A DNA stretch of 64,000 bases from Lateolabrax maculatus (taxonomy: Eukaryota; Chordata; Actinopteri; Acropomatiformes; Lateolabracidae). Below the pieces are notes generated by a model, which was not told the origin of the DNA, ran no database searches, and saw nothing but the letters and a program-made list of their open reading frames with translations. Shown here piece after piece: positions 42,742-55,207 of this stretch. The translations under genes were made by a program, and so were the position numbers. Location of the stretch: the NCBI GenBank assembly GCA_031216445.1, contig CM062200.1, forward strand, positions 6,213,501 to 6,277,500, read 5' to 3'. Position 1 is the stretch's first letter; each line of letters starts with the position of its first letter.

Positions 42742-45700
42742 ACTTATAAATCATCATTTCCCCATATGATAATCTTCCAAAAATGTCCTCACAACAACAG
42801 TGTGCTGCCAATCCTCACACCCACAAACCCATCAACCTGAAATTATCTTCTACAGAATAAAAGTCAGGACTCCCTTTCGGGGGTTTTGATAACGGTACAT
42901 TTTCTGCCGCAGTCCATCTGTGATTCCAGAGCAACAGGGTGTATTTTTCTTTGTGAAATCTCCTCTTCAGCTGTGCCTGCTGACAGTGACACAGATTGAG
43001 GAGATTTAATGCAGGCTACACGGTTGAATAGGAAAAAAAAAAACACCACAGGAATAATGGCTGGGAGATATGCGAACCAGCAGTAATCACTGCAATTATT
43101 ATCAGATTCAACGCTTTTGATTTCAGCTCTTTGCAGCACACTGCTGTGCTGTGATGGTATTAAGGGTTGGACATTAACCCTTAATCTGTCACAATAATGC
43201 TTGAAGCTAAGGCCATCCATTCTCTCAAGGCATAATGGATTTCTTTCTTTGCCTATCCCAGTATCACTTTCTTTGTTCTTTCACCTCATTTTCAGCTCTT
43301 CCTCTCTTTCATCATCTCCCACTCTGCCATCTCTCTGACTCTTTGGCACCTTTCTGTGCATTTAGAGTCGTCGCTATTTGTCTCAATGTTCTGTTCCCTT
43401 TCAATCCATCCTCCCCGTCTCTCTCCTCCAACATCTCATATCTCTCCACTTCATCCCTCGAGATCAGGTAGCTTAACTGTTCCCTGTCACTCATGTAGCA
43501 GCTCCAGCCAGAGGGACACACTATTAATGAAACAATCGATTGAAATGTTACCTGAAGGAGGAAAAAAAATAATATTACATTTTAATGTCAGACAAAATGA
43601 GTAAAGTGCTTAGATGAGATCCAACTGACTTGCTGAACTGATGGTTTGATGTTCAGTGCCAACATTTGTATTTATTTATCACTCCTATAATAGCCATACA
43701 GTAAATGGCAGCACTGTATGGTAGAAATTTGGCAACTAAAAATATTCGATTAAGGTTTAGGAAAGATTGTCATAATAGTAAAAAAAAAAAAGAAATCAAC
43801 ATTTGCTGTTGGTTTAAGACATGACATTAACTCCAGTCTCTGGTTTCTTGCACTTCTAGTAGCTTCTGTGAATTTGCTTTCATTCATTTCAGTTTAAGTC
43901 CAGGCAAACTATAAAAAGAATATATTTCATGTTGTGGTGCAAGCTCTAGTTCTCTTTGACTAACTTGCGTGTCGAAGCTCAGCTTTATTCAACTTTGACC
44001 TGCAAATGATGTATCTTGAGTTCAACAATGGAGAGGATGATTGTTCTACCAGTGTATCATTACCCTGTCTGCACAATCAAACAGTCTCTGGTAGTCATCT
44101 CAGTATCCTCTGGGTTACGTCCATATTCGATATTTCTGCTCACGATTTATATCCAGTGCCATCGTCAGTGCCAATGCAGGAAGTCGTGGACCCTTTATGT
44201 AGCGAGGTGTAGGCTCTGAGTCCACGTTGCCCTTTGGGGTGCCAAGCCTGGTGTTTCCTTGTGGGGAGTGACTAGGTCAGGGCCTGGACGCCAAATATCA
44301 ACACTGTACACATTCTACATTCACATAATAATCTGTCCCATGTGTGATCAGTCACCACTCCACTATTTTCCACCCCTTCCAGGTAACAGTTCATTTGTTT
44401 GAGCTTTACCCTTCACGCCTTTAGCTTACTCGTCTCTCGCCATCCTGTCGGGCTCCCTGGGAGGGATTCAGTGCTTCTCAGGGGAAACAAAATGGGAAGT
44501 GACGGTTTTGTGTAGCTTGTCGCATTCGGTCTGGCTATATTCTAACCATTTCTATGCTACATTAACGATACATACTCCACAACTGTTTCTGTCATCTGTG
44601 GTGCTGTGTTTTCTGGTTTTGTAAAGGAGTGGCGTAAGTTTGAGTTTTGGGACTTGCAGGCAGTTTTGGTGCACTGTGACAATACTGGCTACCACTGAGT
44701 GACTGACACAGCCGGCTCTTTTAGTCCTCATTGCTTGGGTTGCATTTCCTACTCCTCGAGACACAGAGAGATTTATTTCTCTTCCTTAGTGCTTCCATCT
44801 TCCATTCATCTTTGCTGACCATCCGAATCCCCCTTATCCCGATCCCCCATGGCACAGTTTTAATTCTTTGAACAGCAGGACACCATCCAGATTGTGTGTG
44901 CGTGTCGCAGGCATGCCACACATACAGGGCCAATTTAATGTGGACTTAATTTGGTTAAATTATTAAGAGATTACATGAGGACCTCAGTGCAGCATCCTGT
45001 GAACAAGATTTAACAGGCTCAGTGTGACATGTTTACATTTGATCCCTCCCCGATCTCCATACAGATGGACCACTATCTCAGCAATCTTACCCTTTCTCCC
45101 TGTGCGACCTGTAAACCAAACCCCATGTGATCTTTGGCGTTTTAAGCTGACTTGTTGGGTCTAAACAAGTCGAGTTAGCTATATGATCAGCCCACAGGGA
45201 GTTACTGTGATCTTGTAGCAGCACAAAAGGCTTTGCATGCCACATGCCTCTCAGAAATAATAATTATTATTTTAAAAATTATTTCCCAAAATTTCAAACT
45301 ATTCCTTTAATCATTCACAGTAGCTTATCTTTAAAAAAAAACATAACTATTTTAATAAACAGCGAATTGTTTAAGAAAGCACAAATGGCTCTTTCCAGCA
45401 TCCTTTGATCATTTTTTTTTTTGTGTGTGACTATACATACCATTTCTTTGTTTTTGACTGTTGGTCTGCCAAAAAAACGTTCTGGCATATTATAGTCTAA
45501 ACAATGGATCAATTAATCAAGAAAATAATCAACAAATTAGTTGTGAAACTTACTGCTTAGTTTGGAGGCACAGTCCAATGTATGTTCAGAGTCAGAAGGG
45601 GATTTGAATGAATGTATGCATTTAAATACGGGTCACACATGGCAGCACTGTACTGTAAACACTGTTGATGAAGGATTTGTGTGTGTACTTCATGTACAAG

Positions 45701-47689
45701 CAGGTGACGAAATCCTAATTAGATCTCACATCCGTCCTTTTTCATGTTTCATGTTTCACTATCAGAGCATCAAAAGTCTCTCCGTGTCTATGATATTTGG
45801 ATGTGGCTGTGCTGTCCACCCCCTCCTGTTCCACCATTACGCTTTTTACCCACAAAGCCATGACTGTGTTTTCTATCCCAGAATGCTTCACTTCAAGGGC
45901 CAGTTGGGAGCAGAAAGGCTTATCTGGCACAGCCTCTTTTGGTAAAGTCTGCGTACCCTTTGACATATTATCGTCTTTTTTCCTTTTAAACTCACTGAAA
46001 GTGTTCTGTTTTCATTTTTAGTCTACATTTAAAATCTGCTCCCCCCTTATACTCACTCTTCAACACTCCCTACCCTTTCCAAAAACTGATGATTAATTTT
46101 TTCCCCCTCCCTCATTCAGTCTCTCTCACCTAATCTCTTTTTATACACACATACACGCAGAGAAAGAGTCCAACTTGCTGTTTGTCAGTTTTGACATGCC
46201 CTCATTCATCTCGTCTGCCAGCTGTATGAAATCACTTTCCCCGCTGTGCCATTTTAATCTGTTGTATGCCATTTTAGTCTAATCTGTTTTCCTTTTATGT
46301 GAGGAGTCCAAAGGACAGCCAGATGCTTTTTTGTGGTAACTCCATCAAATGAAGACACATCAGCTGTCATGTTGTGATTAAGTGATGCCCTCTGTTTCAT
46401 TCACTGCCATCCTCTGGGTCAGTACCTCGTACCATTTGTGTGCGCAAAGACGTGAACATGAACACGAACAAGACAATGCTGTCCAATCTTCTACACTTCC
46501 TCTCAGTGTAGAAAATTACTTGACAAGCAGGTAATCATCTTCTGCATCAATACTGCAATTTTCTTACAACCAATTTCATGCACACTGTACACTCTTTAAC
46601 CAACCAAACCTTCCGTTACATGTCTTATTGCAGATCGCAACATTGCATCACTCCCCTCACATGTGAATTAATGTTTCCAATGAAGCTAATCAATCATCTA
46701 CCAAAGCATCAACTCTTATTTTCCCTGCAACAATAATTTATTTGAAAATGTGCACACGCAGCAGAGGCAAAGCCTTATTTTGTCTTCAATCACATTCATA
46801 GAATTTATTTAAGAATAATTGATTGTTTCTTGCACATCTATGCCAAAAGACCAATCACATATTTGACTTCTGCACACCTCAGAGAAGCCTAAAGCCCAAT
46901 CAGTGTTTGATGTTAAAAGGTACTCTATTACGATTACATAAATTGACTTCACTGCCACCACAGCATTTCACAAATGAAAACTCTGAATCATGAATGTGTT
47001 ACCCTTTCAAAAACTGAGAAAAACATCCCCTTTTTTAAATGAAAATCCAATTTTCTCAAGTCTGCCTTTAAGAATTTAAACAAGTGCCCCAAAACTACGT
47101 GTTTACGTTCAAGTGACAAGGACCGCTAGCTGCTGTAGTAATTATGATCGGAGCAAAGGAAGAAGTCAGGTGAAGTTGTTTTGGAGCGATAAGCCTAGAG
47201 AAAGTGTCCTGTTCTCAACTGTACAGCAAGTCGACCTTGGTTTCTTTTAAGCATGATGATTAAGATCCCTTGTGACTGTAACCGCAACTGTTACGGTGCA
47301 GTTAATTAAAAAAAAAACATCATTTCTGAAAAAAGTTGCTTCATGTGAAGAGATGTAGGTATATTTGAGTTTTATTCACATGTGAGGAACAAATCAATGG
47401 TTAATCTTCATTCTCATTCTAATCTATGATCGTATTGGACCTATTATAAACATATTGTTGGATTAAAATCCAAATTGTTGTATTTTGTATGTTTACTATG
47501 TGGAAGATGAGAGTGGCTTCAGTTGCAGTCACTTATTTTTATTTTATATCTTGAGCTAATTGATTTTGTTAATTAGAGAACAGGATAATTATGTTGTTCC
47601 TTTGAGAAAACTAAATTTTCTGGATCTCTCTTTGAGCTGCCTTTTTCAACATTTCTTCCTTTTTTACACTGATGTCTCTTTTTTCTTGT

Positions 47690-47800
47690 GTTCTTAGAAA
47701 GCTTGTTTCTGGGTCATTGCTGTTGAGGGCCTATAAAGCCCTTTGACCCATTATTTGTAGTATTTGGACTTTAACAATAAACTTGACTTGACCTATGGTC
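47690..47800. repeat. LINE-like 3' tail
   Basis: gcctataaagccctttgacc followed by ttaacaataaacttgact resembles the tails of fish LINE elements ending in AATAAA-like repeats. Confidence 0.4.
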
Positions 47801-50800
47801 ACAAAGCTTTGGTCCTGACCAGAAGAAGGGGACAGACAGACTCACCAGAAATATGGAACAAGGCTATCTGAGTTATTATCATCTCACTGAGCACAAAGAG
47901 GACATGCTTCTTTATCTTTGTTTGTTTTTCTCCTTCCATCTAGTCACCTACAAACATGCTCTGTCATGTGGGAAAACAATTAAGAAATCAATTTGTTTCA
48001 TTTTGCTTTCAGGACACTAGGAACAGTTAGATACTGTTGAAAACCACAGATGCAGACATAGATGTATCTGCATCTATAATATGAAAGCAAAAGACACTAT
48101 ACATACCTCTCCTCCATCCCAGAACCAGTAAAATCTCTGAACAGTGTCCGCCCCTGACTCTGCAGGTGCACAAATCACTTTTGTTCTACATTTCACTGAG
48201 ATATGTGCTGCAAAAGTGAAAGCACGCAGATGTGGAAATTTTCTCCAATTTTTTTGATACGGGTGTGTGAATGTGTTTTGCACCATATTCACTGCAGCAA
48301 CTGTAGAAAAAATGTGAGTGTATAAATTTCTTCATTTGTGATTTGTAGAACAGGATTTGTGCACATGAAATGAAGAATTTGAGAAGGTGTTACTGTTGTG
48401 TTGTGTTTGTGGGAGAGAAAGAAATTATTTTTTCTCTGTGACTTCAAATTTGCTGATAAACATGTATGACTATTTTTTAAAACTACACATTACACAGTCA
48501 CAGATGCTGAGTTTTTTTGCTCCAATAATACCTTCATGGATTATCAGATGCTTCAGACTGAACACAGAAAGAACAGACGTCATGTACGTAGATACAGTTA
48601 TCACCTCTCTCTTTATCTCTTTTTAAAACACACCTGTTGATCTTTCATGTGTATGTGCATAAGAGACGAGCGGTGTTGAAAGATGCATTAAGATGGAAAA
48701 ATTCAAAGCATACATCATAGAAAGCGGTAAACTGATGACTGTGTGTTTATATATATTGATGCCTGTCTCTCTGTGAATACAGAGTTGTAAAGGGTTTAGC
48801 TCTGGATTAACGTCCATTCTGATATAACAGAAAGATCCCATCTTGCCATTCTGCTGGTAATCCCTGGACTTCCTAATCCCCTTTGACGGCCCTGCTGATG
48901 AGCTCAGGGACTTCAGTAGGATTCAAGTAGAAATTCTCAACTCTTCGTCACTCTTCATCTGATGCTCCCCTGCCTCTGACCCTTCTGTCTGCTTCATCTG
49001 GTTCTTGTTACCCATCTCCCTCTTTTCCCATCTGTGAGGTTTATAACCTTGGCAAAGGTTGGCAAAGTACACTACTCTTGAGGTGGATAATACACAATGC
49101 CCAATTTACAGAGTCATTTGATCTTCTGTTTTTCACCATGTCCTCTCAACAGTTTTAATTCATTAAAGTGCTTGTATGGAAGTGTATGAACATTTTTATT
49201 GTAATGGCCTGAGTTTATTAATGCTTTCAGCATTGGGAGAAGGAAGAAATCTGTCACAAACAGCCGTTTTGCCGTGTTGTGTCGCTGATTTGAGGCACAG
49301 GAGACTGATTGGTTCAGTTTAAATATACTGGTGTATTTGTCAATTTTGGTTTGGTTTGTTTGGGCTGGTGTAAATATTCTGATTAATCAGAAATTTGTCG
49401 TATTTGTGTCCTACTCCGTGGATTTTGGCAATTCAGATCAGTAGCTGTCAGTTCACGCCCAAACGATGGCTTTAATAGTAGAATACATGCCAAATTAACA
49501 TACTCTACTATTTTTCCAACTTTTTCGCTTGGGTTCACACAGAAAAAAATGATCATCATTGATGAGATGTGTTTGGGGTGGAAGAAGCTCCAGAAGAAAG
49601 TCCTATCTGACCAAATATTAAGAAGGCAATGTACTTTGCTGTTAGTCAAAGTCAGACCTCGATTAATTTTCCAGTTTGCTGCCAGCAACTTCATTTTGCT
49701 CATCTGCACCCCAGTATGCAATTTGCCCCTGTTCGTTTTTCTCAAACTTGCCTAGTACGCCTCGATGGAGGTCACATTTCCATCACAAACAAACTGCTCC
49801 AGAATTGGTTTGTGGCTGGACAGAAACCATTTCCTAGAAAGGGTCTCGATGCAGTACGATTGCTGTGTTCAGATGTGCTCAAACAAAAGGGGTGAAATGA
49901 ACCAGAGTGCCATTCAACTGGACTAAACAATGCAGGTTCACAAACGCCCTGAGACTCTCCTGTTCAGGCGGTCTCAGTTCGGTTAAGAATAAAATAGTAA
50001 AACATAAAACAATAACATAAAACAGAATTTCAAGGTTGGACTTGGTAGCTTTAATTAGGATTGGAGAAGGCATCTTAATTTCAGTACATACAACAGTACA
50101 GTGCACACAGCCATACACAAACTACAGTAAATATCCTGGGTTCCCGCAGGTGTTTTTCCTGGGAAAATGTAGCGGATCTCTCTACCAAGTATTCAACTTG
50201 CTCATCACGTCATACCTCATGCCTCCACCACCTCAACATGCAACCCAACAGCACAGAATAGATTAACATGATGATAAACGGATAGATAAAGTAGCCACAA
50301 AAAACTAAGTGCTTAATTTTGAGACGAGAATGATGAGAATGAGCGAACTGCCTTAAAAAACAATTAAAGTCATGTTTTATCACAACCCAACTGGTCCAAA
50401 CCTCAGAGATTTGCAATAACTTGAAAAAAAAATTCCAGTTGAGTTTAATCTTCTTATCAACTTTGAAGCTTTTTTTAATCGTCTCAGCAACCAGTCAACA
50501 AAAAGCTGCCCTTAAATTAGACAAAATGAATGTGAGATACAGTGTAAGTGTAAGTAAGCTTCTTATTTGTTGTTCTTTTTCATGTTGTCGTTGTTACTAG
50601 ACTGAACTATAATATAAGTTGTTTGTCACAACAATAACACATCATTGTAAGCTTTTGCTGATGGTTCCCAATATGTGTTTCCAAAATTGAAAATAACCAA
50701 ATCCGCATCTTCAAAATATCTCTCTGATGAGGATTTTGATGAACAAACCTAAATGTTTTTTCCAGGTAGCAGTGATTACATCAAAGTTTATCCTCAAGTC

Positions 50801-51728
50801 ATTTTCGCTCTCACAAAATCATTCTGGGACAAAGTGACACTTGCCAAACTACTGGTCTCTACAGGAGGCACAATGTGCAGTACAGGGGAGATGAAGGGAC
50901 AACATACTTGAGAGAAATATCATCCATCACTGCTGCTGTTCAATGGTTCATCCACCTTCACCTCTCACGGAGCAGCTCCTGGAGTTTTAAGTTTTCAAGT
51001 GCTTCTTAATAGGAACTTAAAGTCAGGGCTGTTTCTTTAGTAGGCAAGATGTCCGCTGGCGCCCCTGTGGTGATCGGTCTTTTCATTACATTTTATAACA
51101 ATTATTATAGTTTTACAATATTGTATTATTTTAAATTCATCTTTATTCAACTTCACTCAGCTCGGTCCATGTCACATCCTCTGTAAATCAGCACCTTTAC
51201 ATGAACACTAGTCCTTGATTTATCCTAGTGTAAATCATATTCAGGATATGATCTGGAACATAATCTGGTCACTAATATCCCTGTATGATTATTATCCAGC
51301 TTACTGATCATCTGTGCAGGAGTGCCTTTGACTCCTCCACATCCCAGACAGTCTCTGTCATTTCTGTACTGAGCTGCAGGTATTATCAGTTGGGATTTCC
51401 AGTGTCCTATAGTATTTTTCTGTAATATCCAGAGTGTCAGTGCACATCTGTTGCAGGGCAGGCTTGGCAGGATTGAGACGGACACCTGTTAACCTGTGAA
51501 CAAAATACTGAGGTGTGGTTCACCTGCAAAATGTTGCTGGAATAAATGCGCAATGAGTGCTCTGCTTTCATTGTTCACTGCTGCTCTCCGTCATTTTATT
51601 AACCTACCTGGATTTGCCAGGTTAATGATATGACAGCGAGCATCAGTCCCCAGTAGAGTGTCTTTCCACAGGCTGCCTGTAGTCTTCACTCAGTATCAAG
51701 TGTTTAGAGCAAAGTGAGCAGTGGGGTT

Positions 51729-51734
51729 TTTATT
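51729..51734 (-). terminator. polyadenylation signal AATAAA for the GIMAP gene
   Basis: Read on the - strand, 80 bases after the stop codon. It supports the exon 5 model and implies a very short 3' UTR. Confidence 0.6.
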
Positions 51735-51813
51735 TTAACAGTCTGATACCATTGGATGGCAAAAATGGACAGAAAGTAGAGAGGGAATCTGAAATTAATT
51801 ACAAATATTTTCA

Positions 51814-52052
51814 TTATTTCTTTTTAAACGATTTCCTGCCCCTCTTTTGCGCTCCGCCAGCTAGTGGTCCCCTAGGCCTTTTCCTGAAAGCAGCCCTCCC
51901 TAAAATGCTTCTTTTTTTATTTTTATTCTCTTCCTCCAGTTTCCAGTTGGTGGTAGAGGCTGACCCGTACCCAGATGTTGTACTTTTTTTCAGCCACAAT
52001 GTTACTTTTTCTCTTGATTTCAGCAGCTGATCGCTATCTGGCTCGGAGGGGG
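51814..52052 (-). CDS. GIMAP gene exon 5: basic C-terminal tail and stop
   Basis: 239 nt, acceptor cccaccatag, in the phase required by exon 4. It reads APSEPDSDQLLKSREKV, then a Lys/Arg-rich tail with GRAAFRKRPRGPLAGG and the end GRKSFKKK then TAA (51816-51814). An AATAAA follows within 100 bases. The tail resembles a nuclear-localisation or RNA/phospholipid-binding basic region, but that is inference. Confidence 0.68.
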
Positions 52053-55000
52053 CTATGGTGGGAAAAAAAAGAATCAGAATGTTAAAGCAATACAACACGG
52101 AACAAGGCAGAAGTTACTCGCACATAATTATTTGATTTATTTACCTGCACCGACAGGATTGTAGGAATGTGTCCAAGATGCCTGTTCCATGACCGCCTCT
52201 CGCCTGCTCCACTCTCTCTCCAGCAGTCCCATAAACATTTTCAGAGAGCCAGATGCTGCATCATCTTCACTTGTTACTTCAAGATCAAGACCGGTCAACT
52301 CTTCATCTTCATGTCGGTGCTCCATTTGTTCTTCCTCTCCTTCTGAAGCGTCAGACTCCTGCTTGTCATCACTCACTGGTCAGAAAAGACAATAATCACA
52401 TTAGCTCCGCAAGGGATAAAACTAATTTAAGATACTGCTTCAATATAATATTATGCATTTTTTTTGTTTTATAACTCTATGAAATTCATTTTGTGCAGAT
52501 CTTAGATTTGGTACAGTACAGGGCAACATCATGTAAACCACTGAAGGAAACTACATCTACTACTACGACAACTTGGACTTTATAAGTCATCATTTCAATT
52601 AGTTTTTGTTTAATTCACTTTTTCCACAAGAAAGGTATGTACTTTATTATTTTGGATAAAGGAAATCATCAACCTCTGTATTTTAATTATCATGTGCTTG
52701 TCCAATCATTTTTTTCTCAGCCTCCCAGCCAGCTTTGAGTAAAAGTATGTTTTAGTATTATCAATCAATGTACTCAAAGTACTCACTGCAGAAAAATGGT
52801 CCCTGTGTTTTGTTATTATAAATGATGTTTTAGGATTTGTATTACTGCTACATTAATGTATATGTTTCATTTTAATGCTGTACAGTATATTGGTGTGATG
52901 TTGATGATTGATGATCCTAGTTAGACAATAAAGTTTACTTCGTTCTATTGTAATTATGGTGCTTTTAAGAATATCTTTCTGTGAATGCCTCTGGATACTT
53001 ACTGGATAGTGGTTCGTCCATACTGTCTTTTCCTTTACAGATCTGATGTCTTTCCCAGTTCTTGCGATCCCATTCGATGTTGAGTTGTTCTGTGATCTTA
53101 TTGGTTGTGTTCTCATCTTTCTTCCTTCTGTCTTCCTCCAGTTGTGGATCATCTGTCTCACTGAGGAAAAAAGAGCTGTTTCCTGCCACCATCTCCTCCA
53201 TCTTCTCCAGCAGCTCTGTTACCTGATCATCAGCCGCGCTTGTGTTGTTCAGGACGTGATACCTGTTTTCACATTTGTCAATAAGCCAAAGAAGAGGTTT
53301 TCCTTCACTTTCAATGTGTTGCTCAATCGTTTTGCACCCCAAAGTGTCCCCGAATGTAAACAGCACAATAACATGTCTCCATGCTCCCGGTCCAAGTAGC
53401 TTCATGTTGTCCTCCATGATTCTTTTTTGTTCATCGGTAAATGCTGTGTCAGCTGGTACGGTCAGCAAAATAACATTTGGTGATGGCGAACAGAGAGACA
53501 CTCCTTTTAGAATCTCAGGCTTCAAAAACAAAGGACTGAAACTCGCCGGGAAGAATTTCCACCATCCAGGAGTGTCCACGATGAGGACCTCTCTACCAGC
53601 CACCTCACCGCTTTTCTTAATGGCCTTCACGGTTCTGTCACCGGACTGAAACACATCAGCGCTCAGAATAGTGTTCCCAGTGGCACTCTTCCCAGAAAAC
53701 ACCCAGCCGACCATCAAGATTCTCAGGTTGGGTGTTGGCTCTGCGTGATAAGACAGCTATTAGAAATTTGGTAGGCCTACTTTTAAAGGACAATTTCCGT
53801 TTTTTGCTGTTTGGGTATGTATTATTTTTGTAGTTTTGGCCCAACAAAATAATCTATGGACAAAAGGTCTACTTATTGCTGTGACTAGACTGTGAGATGT
53901 GGTCAAAAGCTCTAGAAACTTGTAAGTGGACCTTTTGAGATCACATCATTATGTTAATTATTGGCTGCACAGCTAACCTGCTCCTGCTCCGGAGCTGGTT
54001 GGAGTAAATGACTGATCTGAGTCAGCTTATGGAGCCGTATATTGCCAGCGTGCCATGTGAACGTACTCATGGTCAGATTTGGAAACCCTGGGTTGATTTA
54101 CCGAGTTGATAACCACTTTTGTGTGACCGCTTAGTGCGGTGTGTGTGTGAAGCCGGATAACGAAAAGATACCCTGGGAATGTTGAACCTGCTTTGTAGTA
54201 CAGGCCTCTGGTGTTCATCCCCCTTTGGGCCTTATTTACAATGTTCCAAGATCTCAGAAATTACCTTGATGACTAAAGTGTTATTATAACCCATAGGAAT
54301 AATGGCCAAATCTACAAAAATAGATCCAGAAATTCTTTCTTTAAACATATTTATATAATCAAACAAACTCAACTGACCTGTCAGGAGATTTCTGATCTTT
54401 TTTCTTTGTTGCTGTGACTGCAGATGCAACTCCTCAGCGTTTTTGTCCACTTCCTTCCTCTTTGACTCAGCACTTTGCATCAGCGAGCTGTTGATTTCAT
54501 AACAACTGTTTTCTGCCACCATGGCATCAATCTTCTCAAACAGCTGTTTGACTTTCACGTTGTGGTCTGCGCCATCATTAAAAATAACATGATATCTATT
54601 GCCACAGGCCTCTAGAAGCGATTGGAGTGGCGCCCCTTCGCTCTTGATGTAATCCTCAGTGGTTTTGTGGCCTAGTTGGCCTGTGTGGCTGAGCACCACT
54701 ATTGTGTGATCCCACACCTTGTCACCAAAAAACTGTTGCAAGTGCTCCTTTGTTGCCTTCTTGTGCACTTTTTGGAATGGTTGTTCAGCATTAATCACCA
54801 GGATAAAACAATGCAGTGCAGATGGACACAAACTGACGCTGAGAATCGCTTCTGTCTTGAAAAGTTCTGATGTATCATGAAGGCGATATCCTCTCAGCCA
54901 CCCGGGAGCTTTGACCAACGTGACTCTTCGCCCATATACTTCTCCCTCTCTCGTCTCACAATGAGATTTTTCATCTTTTGGCTGAAACTCCTGTTTTCCC

Positions 55001-55207
55001 AGGATGGTGTTTCCAACCAAATATTTCAAGGAGCTTCTTGATCCCACAAGTACAGCATTCAGCTCTGACAGAAAGAAAGTGAGACAGAGATACTAACATG
55101 AAGGAAAAAAATGCTGAAAGACAGAAAGACTGTTGATGAGACATCTTTCATTTACAGTATGCCAGTTACTTTATAGACTTACCTTTTACAGATGTACCTT
55201 TCTTCAT
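51814..55207 (-). CDS. GIMAP/AIG1-family protein with two tandem AIG1 domains
   Basis: Coding exons in order: 55207-55183, 55064-54378, 53740-53003, 52375-52145, 52052-51814. Every junction is GT-AG in phase 1 and the total is 1,920 nt (639 aa). Starts MKKGTSVKELNAVLVG. Domain 1 (about 9-220) lacks working GTPase motifs: the P-loop reads GSRSSLKY, the DTPG box reads KAPG, and the G4 Asp is gone (SHTGQ). Domain 2 (about 242-450) has all of them: GWVFSGKS (G1, 249-256), DTPG (G3, 293-296), TFGD (G4, 366-369) and the GIMAP box RYHVLNN. The C-terminus is acidic (about 485-525), then very basic, ending KSFKKK. GIMAPs are septin-like GTPases of immune cells; several AIG1 domains in one chain recall GIMAP8, but I do not claim orthology. 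No transmembrane anchor is seen. Confidence 0.88.
52145..52375 (-). CDS. GIMAP gene exon 4: acidic segment
   Basis: 231 nt, phase 1 to 1, acceptor tctgaccag and donor gtaaat. It encodes SDDKQESDASEGEEEQMEH and further acidic sequence, then SLKMFMGLLEREWSRREAV. If the donor were not used, the frame would stop two codons later (GK then TAA), which gives an alternative terminus. Confidence 0.72.
52730..52910. repeat. dispersed fish repeat in a GIMAP intron
   Basis: Contains actcactgcagaaaaatgg, then tccctgtgttttgttattat, the family also seen at 19,105-19,440. It lies between exons 3 and 4 of the GIMAP gene. Confidence 0.45.
53003..53740 (-). CDS. GIMAP gene exon 3: intact AIG1 GTPase domain
   Basis: 738 nt, phase 1 to 1. 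It begins EPTPNLRILMVGWVFSGKS. G1, G3 (IVDTPGWW), the conserved-box region and G4 (VLFTFGD) are intact, followed by RYHVLNN and the helical segment VTELLEKMEEMVAGNSSFF. The end is charged (QLEEDRRKKDEN) and the donor is gtaagt. The open frame runs about 36 more bases past the donor. Confidence 0.9.
54378..55064 (-). CDS. GIMAP gene exon 2: degenerate AIG1 domain
   Basis: 687 nt, phase 1 to 1, acceptor ctttctgtcag and donor gtcagt. It begins ELNAVLVGSRSSLKY and keeps the AIG1 landmarks GNTILG, APGW and RYHV. The catalytic P-loop Gly and Ser/Thr, the DTPG aspartate and the G4 aspartate are replaced. It ends in a charged Gln/Lys helix before KKIRNLLT. Confidence 0.88.
55183..55207 (-). CDS. GIMAP gene coding exon 1 (start codon)
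   Basis: 25 nt: ATG at 55207-55205 encodes MKKGTSVK plus one base, then donor gtaagt. An acceptor-like ctcttcag lies 5 bases before the ATG, so a 5' non-coding exon upstream is likely. The short first exon joined in phase to the AIG1 exon is typical of fish GIMAP genes. Confidence 0.75.

Larger units (their letters stand above)
42360..51728. other. gene-poor intergenic DNA
   Basis: Over 9 kb without an exon I can support. A LINE-like tail (gcctataaagccctttgacc, then aacaataaacttgactt) lies at 47,690-47,800. Open frames up to 127 codons here lack splice signals, codon bias or recognisable motifs. Confidence 0.5.
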
